Below, one piece after another: positions 37,295 to 48,078 of a DNA stretch of 64,000 bases. A program made the position numbers and the translations under genes. This DNA comes from Siphonodentalium dalli (taxonomy: Eukaryota > Mollusca > Scaphopoda > Gadilida > Siphonodentaliidae). The stretch covers positions 206,941,934-207,005,933 of the forward strand of contig CP136063.1 in NCBI GenBank assembly GCA_032622095.1, written 5' to 3'. Numbering within the stretch: the first letter of the stretch is position 1; each line of letters opens with the position of its first letter. The notes under the pieces were generated by a model, which had not been told where the DNA came from, did no database searches, and saw nothing but the letters and a program-made list of their open reading frames with translations.

Positions 37295-37587
37295 TTAAGC
37301 CGCTTTCACACTTGTCCGTTTCTCGGATGCGTTTCCTTGCGTTTCTAAACGCATCGGTCAAAACAGTGATAATATCACTGGGTCTTTCACACATGTGCGT
37401 TTGCCGGATGCGTTTCTTTTTATTTCATGTCTTGGACTTGAAATGCTGCGTTTCGCCTGCGTTTCTAAAAAAACATACATGTGTGGCTATCTTCACTATT
37501 TCGACCGATGCGTTTTCAGGATGCGTTAAAATATTAGAAACGCAAGGAAACGCATCCGAGAAACGGACATGTGTGAAAGCGGCTTAA
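37295..37587. mobile_element. MITE with TTAAGCCGCTTTCACAC termini
   Basis: The left end is TTAAGCCGCTTTCACACTTG, continuing TCCGTTTCTCGGATGCG. The right end, inverted, is TTAAGCCGCTTTCACACATG, continuing TCCGTTTCTCGGATGCG. Arms extend about 55 bp, and GGATGCGTTTC-type subrepeats recur inside. TTAA lies at both outer ends. It is 293 bp and non-coding. The CTTTCACAC terminus also resembles other superfamilies, so assignment rests only on TTAA. Confidence 0.7.
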
Positions 37588-38033
37588 ATCACGAAAAAGT
37601 ACCGTACCCAATATTCTACAGTGGTTGAGGTATCAATTTGTTATGGTATCAATTTATTTCTCTGAAAGATGTGGGCAACTGGGCATATCAGTCTATCAGA
37701 AACACACACAATCACCCTGTACTATTAATATCGCGCCCCGTGATCTTATTTATATGGACCCCCTCCCCCATGTACTTTTATTTCACCCCGGCTATTATTT
37801 GGATCCCGATCGAGAGTAGTGCTACAATCTCTCTGCACCGTCCAAATTATTTCTAAAATGTTACATTGTTGCCGGTTTTTGGTGGATCTGTGACATTTGA
37901 TCAACAATTATGACAGTTCAAACTCTGATCGGTGAATTGTCGATATGTACGGTAGAAAGTCTATCGCAAATCCGAAATCACAATGTCGCTGACAACAACA
38001 AAAATAGAACAGCTTAACATCGAAATGCATGCT
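37588..38033. other. Non-coding stretch; nothing recognised
   Basis: No hairpin or exon-like signal was identified. Confidence 0.35.
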
Positions 38034-39511
38034 CACACGGCACAATCGTTTCGACGATTCTACGACCAATTCCACGATTCTGCGGCTTGACAACCACGGT
38101 GCTACGGCAGTTCAACGATTCTGCGGCCTTATTATACGTGATATTTTATGACAAACTTAGATAATGGGGCCTTTTACTGAATTGGGACGATAAAAGTGGG
38201 CTTCTCCTTGTATGCATTGTGTAGAGTAGACTTTGCAGATCCACCAGGTTGACTCACGGAATAGATACGAAGATGCGATAAATACATAAAATGAGTCACA
38301 ATCGGCTCGGTCAAGTCTGGATAATCCGATCGAACCGCGAACCGATCGCAAAAAGTTGTTTCTTGGGCTACAAGTGGACATTAACAGTGCCAAAATTAAC
38401 ACCCAACGTAAGCTTTGATAAGCATAAATGTATTATTTGTCAAATTCGTACCTCCGTTGACGCAATATTCGATTAAACTACACAGAAATGCAGTAACAGT
38501 GTCAACTATTTGACAACGCCCCGCTTCGACCATGACAACGACGATTGTGCGACTCGTTGAACGGTAATTTTCATTTGTATACGACGTATCTGTCACTGCA
38601 TGATCGGCCCAGCTTAGTTATGCGTGTAAGCCCATGTATTGCTGCATCAATAAATGTTTGGAACAGTACCTTCGTTGTACAATGCACATGTCCTGGATTC
38701 AATACAGTACTGTGTATTTACTGATCCACACATGTGAAGGTATAGAGACCAAGTCACATAAGAGATTTGTCGCTAAACGAGAATTCTTTAATTTTTTATA
38801 CATGACAAAATGCCCGACTTACATGTACCTGAACATTTTCTTTCTTGGTGCACCTAGCGGCTTTGTAATTTTTGTAAACTTGACTTGTTCATTCGAAAAT
38901 GTCACCACTTACCCTACCATAACATGAGTTATTTTAGTCATATTCTGATTAGCAGGTAGGCCCTACATATAAAGATGTCCTCGAAAAATTATTGACCGTT
39001 TAGTTACTTTTATAAATGTGTTTGTATGAAAGTATTAGTTAAAATTCTTTATGGTTATCTGAAACTGAAAGTAATGAGCAACACTTTAAAACAAATAAAA
39101 ATAAAAGGGATGGATGCCAGGAAATTGCAGTAAAAACGTATACATACATAAAATAGTAGAACATTTGGTTGGTTGGTCCCGAAAGTAGCCAAAATAAAAT
39201 AATAACCTATAGGGATACGCTGATTTATGACCCCCTACCCCTGATCCCCCGGTTCGGACGCCAACTTGCCGGTATATTATTAACATGGGGTGTTTTGTTG
39301 CGGTAGTATTTTTAATTGGGTAAACTGGTGTGTGCATACTTCAAATGAGTTAAGAATTAATAGGAAATAAATGTCATAGAATTGTAATATCTGGAGGCAA
39401 ATCTTGACTGCGCAAGGGAATTATATTTTAGATAACTAAATTTTAATCACAAATAAATAAATCATTATAGATTATCATTTTCACCGTTTATCTATTATAT
39501 ATTTTGGGATA

Positions 39512-39550
39512 TCTGTCTGTCTGTCTGTCTGTGTGTGTGTGTATGTGTGT
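39512..39550 (+). repeat. (CTGT)n/(GT)n microsatellite
   Basis: Five CTGT repeats run into a GT tract with one interruption. It abuts the start of the 130-bp tandem repeat. Confidence 0.9.
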
Positions 39551-39578
39551 TCGCGATGGACTCGAAAACGGCCCAGCC

Positions 39579-40095
39579 GATTTCGATGAAACTTGGTATG
39601 TGGGGGTACTTTCGGGGACTGGCATGGGCCTATTAATTTGCCCGTGCGACGTTACCTTGACCTTAAAATCGGGTCATTTCAAGGTCAAACGCCCGAGTAT
39701 CGCGGGATTTCGATGAAAATTAGTGTCTAGGGATACTTTCGTATGGGTGTGTCGTATGCCTATTCGTTTGCCCGTTCGACGTGACCTTGACCTTGAAATC
39801 GGGTCAATTCAAGGTCAAATCGCGAATTTTAAAGGGATTTCGACGAAGTTTGATACGTGGGGTTACTTTTGTCCACTGAGTGTTTTGGACGGGTCAAATC
39901 GTGAACCCGACCTGACCTTGACCTTCAAAATGATCAATTCTAGGTCAAATCGGGTAAAACCGGATGGATTTCGACGGGTACTGTTGTCGGGTACTTTTGT
40001 CCGGGCAGTGTTTTGGACGGGTCAAATCGTGACCCCACCTGACCTTGACCTTCAAAATGGACAAATCAAGGTCAAATCGCGCAATTCGCCGAAAA
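39579..40095 (+). repeat. Four-copy tandem repeat of about 130 bp with AGGTCA-type half-sites
   Basis: Copies begin GATTTCGATGAAA or GATTTCGACG at 39,579, 39,706, 39,836 and 39,967 (periods 127, 130 and 131). Each contains ACCTTGACCTT and, 10-18 bp on, the facing half TCAAGGTCAAA or a one-base variant. This is an inverted arrangement of AAGGTCA half-sites. Copies are diverged (about 70-80% by eye). Open frames across it are a by-product of the periodicity. Confidence 0.8.
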
Positions 40096-41115
40096 GCAGA
40101 GGGGAAACAGCCGGACGAAGACGGGTCCACATGCATGTAGATATATATACCTGGATGTCAAAATATGGAATTATACTCAAAACAAAATATTAAGTTTCAT
40201 GTGTGGAGTTAATTTCTAACATGAAGGCGACCATTCCCCACCATCGATACCACAACGCAACTGAGAATAAGACATGTTGGCCATAAGAAAATACCGAGGC
40301 ATTGTGAGTCGGCTGCTAGTTAGGCGTACATACAGACGGAAGGAAAGTTGGATAGGCGGAACATTTAAATCATGTAATGTGTGGTGCACAGGCATGGAAA
40401 TTAAACCTGTACAGTATAGCAATATACGATTCGACATTACTTTATTTTCCACAGCTGGCTCCAAATAAAAGAGTCTTAATCTCGTAGCCTTGAGGTCGTG
40501 TGATTCATATGCGTATTCATGTCTATAGCGAGCGTGACATTCATTAGAAAACGACTTCTCGTGAGCACAAGTTAATGAAATTTCAATTTCTTGTCTCACA
40601 ATCGTCGTTGTCATAGTCGACTACTCGGCGTTGTCAATTGAGTGCGATGATACCCCAACAAATATGGACACAGCGCCATCAATCACAGAACTGAGGTTAA
40701 TATCAGTTGTGAAAAATCAACCAAAGACGTATGGCTATGTTATTATTTGGTTTCCACTCAATTTTATAGGACATTATATATATTTTCTCAACTCTAAAGA
40801 CGAATTTCACACAGTGATGTGTGTAAATCCAAAACAACTGGTCTAGTTGTGTCAAAGATTATGTATTGTTGTGCTAACTGTCTAGTGCTGAACTCTCTAC
40901 CGATTATCGAATCGAAGATCGCCGTACCTAATATAAATATAATATGCATGGTACATAACTGTCTATATTTCTGGAATTATTCATTTCTTAATGTTTTTTA
41001 CGTGTTTATCGCATCAGGCTGGTCGCAGAATCGTTAAATTGCCACAGCACCGTGGTTGTCAAGCCGCAGAATCGTGGAATTGGTCGTAGAATCGTCGAAA
41101 CGATTGTGCCGTGTG

Positions 41116-42184
41116 TGATGCTGCGTCGACCAATTTTAATCAACGTTACACAAACAATGCAGTCTTCAACTTGTGACGTCACAAGTACGGAACGTCGCTT
41201 TACATGATTTCGCCGATTCAAAAATATTTTTCCGTGACGTCGTCTTTGATGACGCGCTGTATCAATATTAGAGCCAGCGTTTTGCAGAAGCGAATTTTAC
41301 TCTGCAGTGGGTCACTATTTGGAGTTGAATTACATAAATGCGCGCATATAACCGAAATAGTCACGACCTACACTTTAAAGTGAATGAATGTAGCACCACA
41401 TGGCTGAGAGATGTCACAAACGCTACAGTTTGCACGCAGAGTTTCCGCACAGCAAATATAGATAGGAATTTCGTGTCGTTTTGTTTTCTAAATCCTGACA
41501 TTTGAATATACATCATAATTGTTTCATAATGAATAAACAAGAATGCATGGCTCTTTGGCTAAGTTCGTGGAAAAACAACAGATTCAGGTGCTCCGATGGC
41601 ATACTATTCAAGTGATGAACATCGCCCAGTTGACATGGATATATTTGGAAGCAATGCAATTTTAGGATGATGATCAAAAACGAACGTGGATTATATTGCA
41701 CCATCTATGTAACAAATCTCTTTTACATGTATATATGTGGAGTTTAAGAAACATAAATATACATATAACGATCGAATGTTGACACACAGAAGTATGGATC
41801 AGTAAAAGTAAGTCCGTATCATACAGGCCTGAAAGATACATGATCCATTTCGCATCAGCTTTCTGTTTTCCAATCAGGTAAGTACAGTATGGAGCTGCGT
41901 AATTAACCATATCTACTGAGATTAGACTGGTCACTGAGAGTAAACATTCTCTATAATGTTAGATACAAACAGGACACACACCAAAGGCACAGCCAAGCAA
42001 TTTTCCACACCAGTTTGCTTTTAACAGCGGTTCAGTGAAATTACACACGCTGCTTCGTGATCGATGGCGAGATGTTACGTGCATCTTGACGTCAAAACGA
42101 GCAATCATCCGCGACCATTCCCGTAATTCATGCAAAATGCTCGGCGAGTGTAGTGTATCACATTAAAAAGTCATATCATCTTTT
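41116..42184. other. Non-coding stretch; nothing recognised
   Basis: No convincing exon or element termini. CRE-like TGACGTCA half-sites (GTGACGTCAC near 41,172; GTGACGTCG near 41,234) are present but isolated. Confidence 0.35.
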
Positions 42185-42641
42185 ATATGTGACCCGCCAT
42201 ATCAAATCCAGTCGTAAGTCGGGATTTTTTTTACCCTGTGCCAATGCATTCTCTTATATATGCGAGTCGACCATAGGTCGCCTCGCATATATATGAGAAT
42301 GCATTGGCCTAACAATTTTTTACAATTTTAATAATATTTTCTTGTATTCTTTAACAATTTTATAATTTCACCCATACAGAGCCCCAGACAAACATGAGCA
42401 GAAGACACTCTTCTATATGCTTCTATATATGTGTGGGGCTCCCTGCAGGGTAATGGATGTTTTTTATTTTATGTCCTAAAAATTGTAAGAAACATTTATT
42501 TAAAAAAAATGAAAAAAAATTGTTAGACCAATGCATTTCTTGAGGCGACCTATGGTCGACTCGCAGATATAAGAGAATGCATTTGCACAGGGTAAAACAA
42601 ATCCCGACTTACGACTGGATTTGATATGGCGGGTCGCATAT
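42185..42641. mobile_element. Nested double-palindrome element, copy 1
   Basis: The outer inverted ends are ATATGTGACCCGCCATATC and its partner ending at 42,641, extending about 45 bp inward through AAATCCAGTCGTAAGTCGGG. Inside lies a second inverted pair starting CCCTGTG at 42,234 and ending CACAGGG at 42,592. Directly inside that sit two separate hairpins. The first, 42,241-42,307, is a 67-bp near-perfect palindrome centred on CGACC-ATA-GGTCG. The second, 42,528-42,585, is the same hairpin in inverted orientation with a deletion in one arm. The structure is palindromic at three levels. It is non-coding. Confidence 0.8.
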
Positions 42642-43007
42642 GCTTTCTCAAACTAGAATGATTGGATTATCTCTTTCCACACACGAACTGTTTTTTCTAA
42701 GTTGTCATTGACGAAAGGGTCAGTTCTAGTTCTAGACATTGTTGTGCATGAGCACTTCCAATAGGTCGTTAAACTTCCTCCGTGTGAGATAGAACAATAC
42801 TCAACACATCCTCGCGTAAATACGCACATAATCGACCTATAATGTCAAATAGGTACATAATGTGATTACATAATGTGATTGTTTGATTCTGAATAAGCAG
42901 ATACTGGAGTCATAGCCGTCATTTCGTTTTATGGCGCGGCCACCTTGAAACCTTGTTAAAGAGCGTACACATGAAAAGTCGTGAGTTGGGTTGTTTGTGT
43001 CATTGTC
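42642..43007. other. Non-coding stretch; nothing recognised
   Basis: TACATAATGTGATT is repeated twice in tandem near 42,852; nothing else stands out. Confidence 0.35.
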
Positions 43008-43123
43008 CGCACATAATCTGCTTAGAATCGCCTCATTATGAGTCGATAATGTGAATAAAATTATCTATTTTTCAGCATATTATCGACTCAAAATAAGACG
43101 ATTTATAAGCAGATAATGAGCGG
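43008..43123. mobile_element. Imperfect palindrome of 116 bp (MITE-like)
   Basis: CCGCACATAATCTGCTTA at the left pairs with TAAGCAGATAATGAGCGG at the right. Inner parts share GAGTCGATAAT/ATTATCGACTC. About a dozen mismatches are spread over arms of roughly 50 bp. No target duplication was assigned. Confidence 0.6.
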
Positions 43124-44390
43124 GTTTTCGGAATAACAGGCTGATATTCTGATGGGAGTGATTGGATAACTTTATATCACATAGACCCATTTAACATCAA
43201 CACAGCCAGTCGAATATTTCACATTATTTACACCTTAAAATTAACTAGTATAGCTGCACTTATCTTCCTGACACAAAAAGGATATTCATAAGTACAGGTG
43301 TTGGCTCTTACTGACCATTGTTGGCCATATAAAGATTCTTGCTCAGCGCAAGTGACCCCATGTGTCGATGTATTAAACAAGAAACATGAAGCATGTGCTC
43401 TGATAAAGATCTGATAAAATTACATAAAACAAATATTATTATGCTTAACAACTATTTTTGCGCTAACAAAATTATACATAATTGTTGTTGATAACCATGA
43501 TCCCACAAAAGATGACAAACTAGAACAATTCTTGAACAAAATATCTTTATTTACAAGATAAAACTTTTCATAACATGCACTATATATCAATCTATTGCAC
43601 AATATTTCATCAGTTTTTGCTAAATACCTCAAAATACAGAAGATTTCAGAATGTTCAATACACATTTGTGTCAACAACTTTATAAGCGACGTCAACAGAA
43701 CATTTCTTCACTAAGATATAGTCTAAATAAAGCACACATTTATTCAATTAAATTAAACAATATATCCACCTACATGTTAGTATATTACAAGCTACACTAT
43801 TCAGACTGTGCAACAAACATTGAACACAGTTATGTGAACACGTTAACGTTATTGCACACGTTCGTAGAACTGTACTTTATATCTATATTTCACATCACCC
43901 ATGGCGTCTGATTGGTCGAGAGCTGTGTTCTATATTGTGTAGCGTTGTGTTAAATTTAGCGCACTAGTTTAAGACAATACTCTATCAAATTAGCATACAA
44001 AAAGCCATGATCAGAGGCTACAATCTCGAAAACAGATATACATATATAGCTCCACCAATTTACTAAGTGGTGTCCAAATGAAATTAAAACATTACTGTGA
44101 GTTTTTTTCACAGTTGCGACGTCAACTTGCGTTCAGCTTGAATTCAACACATTCTTGCGACGATGTTGTTTCAGTTAAACTGTTTATTGGTAAGTCGATA
44201 ATCATAGCTTGTATTTGTTCTCAGTAAAACAAGTTGTGCATGATTTCTCTAAACGTCCTATGAAGGGAATGTGTATAGTCTAGCAGTTAGTACATGTTGT
44301 TAGGATACTGCTATGTAGTATGTATGCTACAAGTTCAAATTGTTCGGTGATATATGATAAATAGAGCATGTCTTTGTTGACAAAGCAGAT
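43124..44390. other. Non-coding stretch; nothing recognised
   Basis: AT-rich DNA. Short open frames of 86-91 codons on both strands around 43,420-43,911 look random. Confidence 0.35.
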
Positions 44391-44462
44391 ATAGTGCCCA
44401 GTGGGTGAGTATAGTTCACTCCGCTTCACATCATGAACTATACCCACCCCACTGGCCACTAT
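44391..44462. repeat. Hairpin with 28-bp arms
   Basis: ATAGTGCCCAGTGGGTGAGT (44,391 on) pairs with the inverted segment ending ACTGGCCACTAT at 44,462 around a 15-nt loop, with a few mismatches. Probably a MITE relic. Confidence 0.6.
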
Positions 44463-45748
44463 TTTCATATAATCAACTCCAAACCATACTCTATTAAATA
44501 TATATTATGCATTAAATATGGTGTGTCTCTTCTCTTAACTTTTTGTATTGATTTGGGGGTATACAATATAGTTTTCCAAATAGTACAACATACATGAGCT
44601 TCTTTTATTAAGAAGTTATAATACTTCTCCCATATTTTTCTATGAATCGGGAAATAAAATCCGTCTATTTTTAGAACATTATGTCGTTGATGATTAGGGG
44701 TATTTTAAAACACATTTAGGATAAATGTGTGCAGCACCAATATTTCTAGTGTAAGCGTTTAGTAACAATAGTTGAACTATTAGTTGATAAAGAACTATAT
44801 AGAACTACCAAAGAGATTCAATGAAATGATTCCAGTAAAAGATAGAGCATCTTTAAATATGATCAATTCGGTGTATAATTCATACATGCAAAGACACAAA
44901 TATGTTTCATCAATACAAATATCAATTTTATATAGAACAATTATTCACACCAATAATCCTAACAATAATACGACAACATAAATCTACCTTGAACATTTTT
45001 ATCTTAATTTCTTCCATTTTGGTAATGACTTGTGTGATAGTATATTTATTGTACTCGGTTTTTAGATCTCCACAGGACTTTTAATTTAACACTGTCATTT
45101 TCCCCATTTATGATATCTCCAGTATTCCCAGAATGCTTAAATCTGACTGTTTACTTTCAGTGTTCTTCGTTGTCAACACTTGTGCAGTTCCAATGATTGG
45201 TCGATGGGTTCGGTTGTTACACCATTTTCTGATTGTTGTCGTCCAGGAACTTTAACTTGTTTTCTTCACATTAATGATGGCTGTTTAACGTTGACCTTAG
45301 TCAATTTCATTATGAATATTAAGATCTCAGTGTAAATTATTGTTTGTTTCTCCTGGAAAAATAAATGTTCGCAGTTTGAAGTTGTTCTTCGTACTGTGCT
45401 GCAAATATAGGTATCCATATAGTTCCATAGTAGCTTTTTGATAGGCTGATGTGAAATAATTTATCTTATTTGGAAACAGATGTCTTCCCAATGTCATTAC
45501 TTCTTATCTGTCTCTATGATTTCTAAACAGGCAAATGTTATGAAATTTCAGAGATATACTTCTGATTAGTTTACATATTTTTTAGTTAACATTCCAACTG
45601 TTAAATTATAAACGGTGTGAATTAAGTAATGCCAGGTTTAGCATAGCGTTATAATCAATTATCTCTGATAGTAAATCATCCAAAATCAGCTTATTGGTCG
45701 AAACCATTTTCCAAACGGTTATGATGAGGCGAGAAATGTTGAGTGTTG
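44463..45748. other. Non-coding stretch; nothing firmly recognised
   Basis: A 65-codon open frame at 44,784-44,981 has a mildly protein-like start (ELPKRFNEMIPVKDR) but no family signature or splice signals that I could confirm. Confidence 0.3.
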
Positions 45749-45990
45749 CTATGTCTTTGAGACAATCGTAATAGCTTGCCACACACCATAGTAATAATTT
45801 ATTTGATGCACAGGTTCTTCGAACATCTCATTTGCATATTGAACAATACACTTTGTGAAGTTTGGTTTTCCAGATTGGGTACATCTGGCAAGTTGGGAAT
45901 CTGAACGGAATGAGACCCTGCATCCCATCGGTGTTGCCCCAGCCATTGCCACTGTGCGAATAACACATTCTCAATTATGTGGGTTATTGA
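45749..45990 (-). pseudogene. Possible hormone-receptor-domain-like exon remnant
   Basis: The minus strand reads LARCTQSG, then KPNFTKC and IVQYANEMFEEP. This resembles the second half of the HRM (hormone receptor) domain of adhesion/secretin-type receptors (R-x-C...G-W...P-[DN]-[FY]-[ST]-x-C followed by a helix). A plausible first half (W..T..G....IPF) lies directly upstream in another frame, so at least one frameshift would be needed, and the usual Trp after the Gly is missing. A candidate acceptor (TTATTCGCACAG) precedes it and a GTGTGT donor-like site follows. It may be a decayed or processed exon, or chance. Confidence 0.3.
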
Positions 45991-46385
45991 TATATAATTC
46001 CATATTTTTGGTTATTTAAACGTATCCTGTTCATATACAATACACGCTACTGTTTCGGGTAAAGTTAAAGATTGTATGGTTTCTTTTGATATCGCAGAAG
46101 TAAATGCATTACAAAATAAAAAAAAATCGACATTATAGAATTTCATGTGCTAATGATTGCCGTCGAACATATTCATTTTGTCGTTACGTGAAATATAACA
46201 TCATTGGGCTCTGAATATGGGGTAAAGTCATGGGGTGCACGTAAAACCACTCCCAATCTGGCTGTTTGTGATTGAATTATGCATAATTATGGTGTCATAT
46301 ATCATTTATATATCATTATAAGCGGTATAATGCAGGGGCTATGTACGTGTGGTCCATACCAAAGATCAATGATATCACGCACACT
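45991..46385. other. Non-coding stretch; nothing recognised
   Basis: No element termini or exon-like frames were identified. Confidence 0.35.
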
Positions 46386-46785
46386 TTAACCCTTTACCCA
46401 ACAGAAGGGCCCTGTGCCAATGCATTCTCTTATATATGCGAGTCGACCATAGGTCGCCTCGCATATATAAGAGAATGCATTGGCTTAACACATTAAAAAT
46501 TATAAAATTGTTAAAGAATGTAAGAAAAAATGGTAAAAAGTGTTAAAAAAAGATTTTTTTTAGGCCAATGCATTCTCTTATATATGCGAGGCGACCTATG
46601 GTCGACTCGCATATATAAGAGAATGCATTGGCACAGGGAATAACTGTAACCATCACAATGTGGTCAATGAGCCGATTCCAATGATATCCATATTTGTATG
46701 GTTTTATTGAGACAGACCCAAGATAATGTAGGCTGTTGCAGCTTTATTTGGCCGTTTTTGGCCGGTTTGTTGGGTAAAGGGTTAT
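46386..46785. mobile_element. piggyBac-like MITE (CCCTTTACCCAACA ends, TTAA/TTAT)
   Basis: A perfect 14-bp inverted repeat, CCCTTTACCCAACA at 46,390-46,403 and TGTTGGGTAAAGGG at 46,768-46,781, bounds 392 bp. The left flank is TTAA (46,386-46,389) and the right is TTAT (46,782-46,785), a TTAA duplication with one mutation. CCCTTT-type termini with TTAA are characteristic of piggyBac. It has no transposase. It contains the double-palindrome module at 46,410-46,638. Confidence 0.7.
46410..46638. repeat. Nested double-palindrome module, copy 2
   Basis: The module is bounded by CCCTGTG and CACAGGG. Just inside each boundary lies a 67-bp hairpin, 46,417-46,483 and 46,565-46,631. Each is nearly perfect, with 31-bp arms around CGACC-ATA-GGTCG (or its complement), and the second is the reverse complement of the first. 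The 81-bp spacer is AT-rich and itself roughly inverted. The same module, with a longer spacer, occurs at 42,234-42,592. Confidence 0.85.
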
Positions 46786-47290
46786 GATGACACTCCACAG
46801 TTTTGAATTATCAGTAGGGATAAATTTGTTAGAATAGAGAAACAGTGTTTTGTGGCACCATGGTTGATGCATGCTTATTGGGAGAGGTTAGTTATGAATT
46901 CATGGATTATTGGAGAATGTCTAAGATTGACCCCACCATTATCAAGTAGTCGAGATAGATTTCTGTGAAAGGTGTGACATATTAGCACATATATTTGTCA
47001 TCTGCATGAACAAAAGATTTTTGAAAATCCCAGAGGTGAGAAGTTTACACTGTTTTGATATTATTGTGAGTAAACGGTGTTCTTCCAGACAACATATCTT
47101 GTGTTTGTGCCCCACGGGTCCGAGACTATCTTATCTTAGGATTTTTGCACCAAACATTTAATTTTTCTGGATAAAATCAAGGGGCACAAACTTTGCAACT
47201 CTCATTAAAATATTTATGTATGTGCATGTTCTCAACACAGTCATATATATTGTGCATGTGTCATGGGTTCACAATTTAGTTATGTTTCAA
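46786..47290. other. 3' flank of the receptor gene
   Basis: This region would contain the 3'UTR of the minus-strand receptor gene. I could not assign a poly(A) site with confidence. Confidence 0.35.
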
Positions 47291-48078
47291 TTAATCGCTG
47301 CAGACACTGTGGAGTGTCACCCCAGACCCAGACATGGCAGTATCATCGGAGGAAGGTTCAGACTGACGTCTATTACACAGACACGATGGAAACAACTGAA
47401 AGAAAATCCTCTTGTAAGCTCTATTAAAGCGCCTGTTGGAAAGTCCGTATATAATGCTGTTCATACCAGAATTAGCGTGCGCTAAAATACTCGAGAATGA
47501 ATGAAAATTCGGTGGAAAAATTCCATACGGTCCGGGATATACGGCTATCATGTAGGGGAGCCAGCACACCGTATAAACAACGAAAATAATGAACAACGTT
47601 ATCGCCAAAGACATGTCATTATTTTGTGACGATTTAGCAACATGCCTTCTTCCGCTGACCTTGTTAAATTGTTTCCTGCTCGCCTTCACGTGTAGATATA
47701 TCTTCAGATAGCACACTGCTGTCACTGTCCATGGCACACCGAATACGATGGTTAGTAAAGTAAAGGTGTAACTGAAATCTGCTTGGGAATCCCATAAGCA
47801 GAGTAGATGTCTGTTGTCAAACACGTGACCGCCCCAACCGAAGTACATGCAAACGTCCAGAGTAACACAGACGACCCACAGGCCGACGACTAAAAGGATA
47901 CAACCTTTCTTAGTGAAGAATCTATCATATAGCGGCGTTCGACATATATGCACATATCGGTCTATACTGATGGTGCAAATCGTAAGGAGTGAGCATGTGC
48001 AGGTCACGATGCAAACGTCAGCGAAGATGTTGCATGTTGTTGGTCGATCGTCGAAGAATACCTCTCCCTTTACGAGAC
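47291..48078 (-). CDS. GPCR exon 3 (TM3 to C-terminus)
   Basis: It begins after the acceptor TCGTTAAAG with GT, completing a Gly codon with exon 2, and runs 261 codons to TAA at 47,291-47,293. It contains TM3-TM7 and a basic, Ser-rich tail (RRQSEPSSDD region). The open frame continues upstream of the acceptor into a 31-bp VNTR, but that part matches no receptor sequence and is treated as intron. Confidence 0.85.

Larger units (their letters stand above)
38034..41115. mobile_element. 3.1-kb element bounded by long inverted repeats
   Basis: The outer 95 bp of each end are near-identical in inverted orientation: CACACGGCACAATCGTTTCG on the left, and the same sequence on the other strand ending at 41,115. 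A second matched block lies further in (38,503-38,553 against 40,592-40,640, sharing CATGACAACGACGATTGTG-like sequence). The inverted arms therefore run for roughly 520 bp with degenerate stretches. ATGCT occurs just outside both ends but two bases out of register, so a target duplication is uncertain. No transposase was recognised. The middle holds a GTCT/GT microsatellite and a 130-bp tandem repeat. Confidence 0.6.

Noticed and set aside
39723-40193. 156-codon open frame with a repeating Thr/Leu-rich pattern
   Set aside because: It is the translation of the 130-bp tandem repeat and has no non-repeat coding signature.
44784-44981. 65-codon frame starting near ELPKRFNEM
   Set aside because: Briefly protein-like, but too short, AT-rich, and without splice signals or a known domain.
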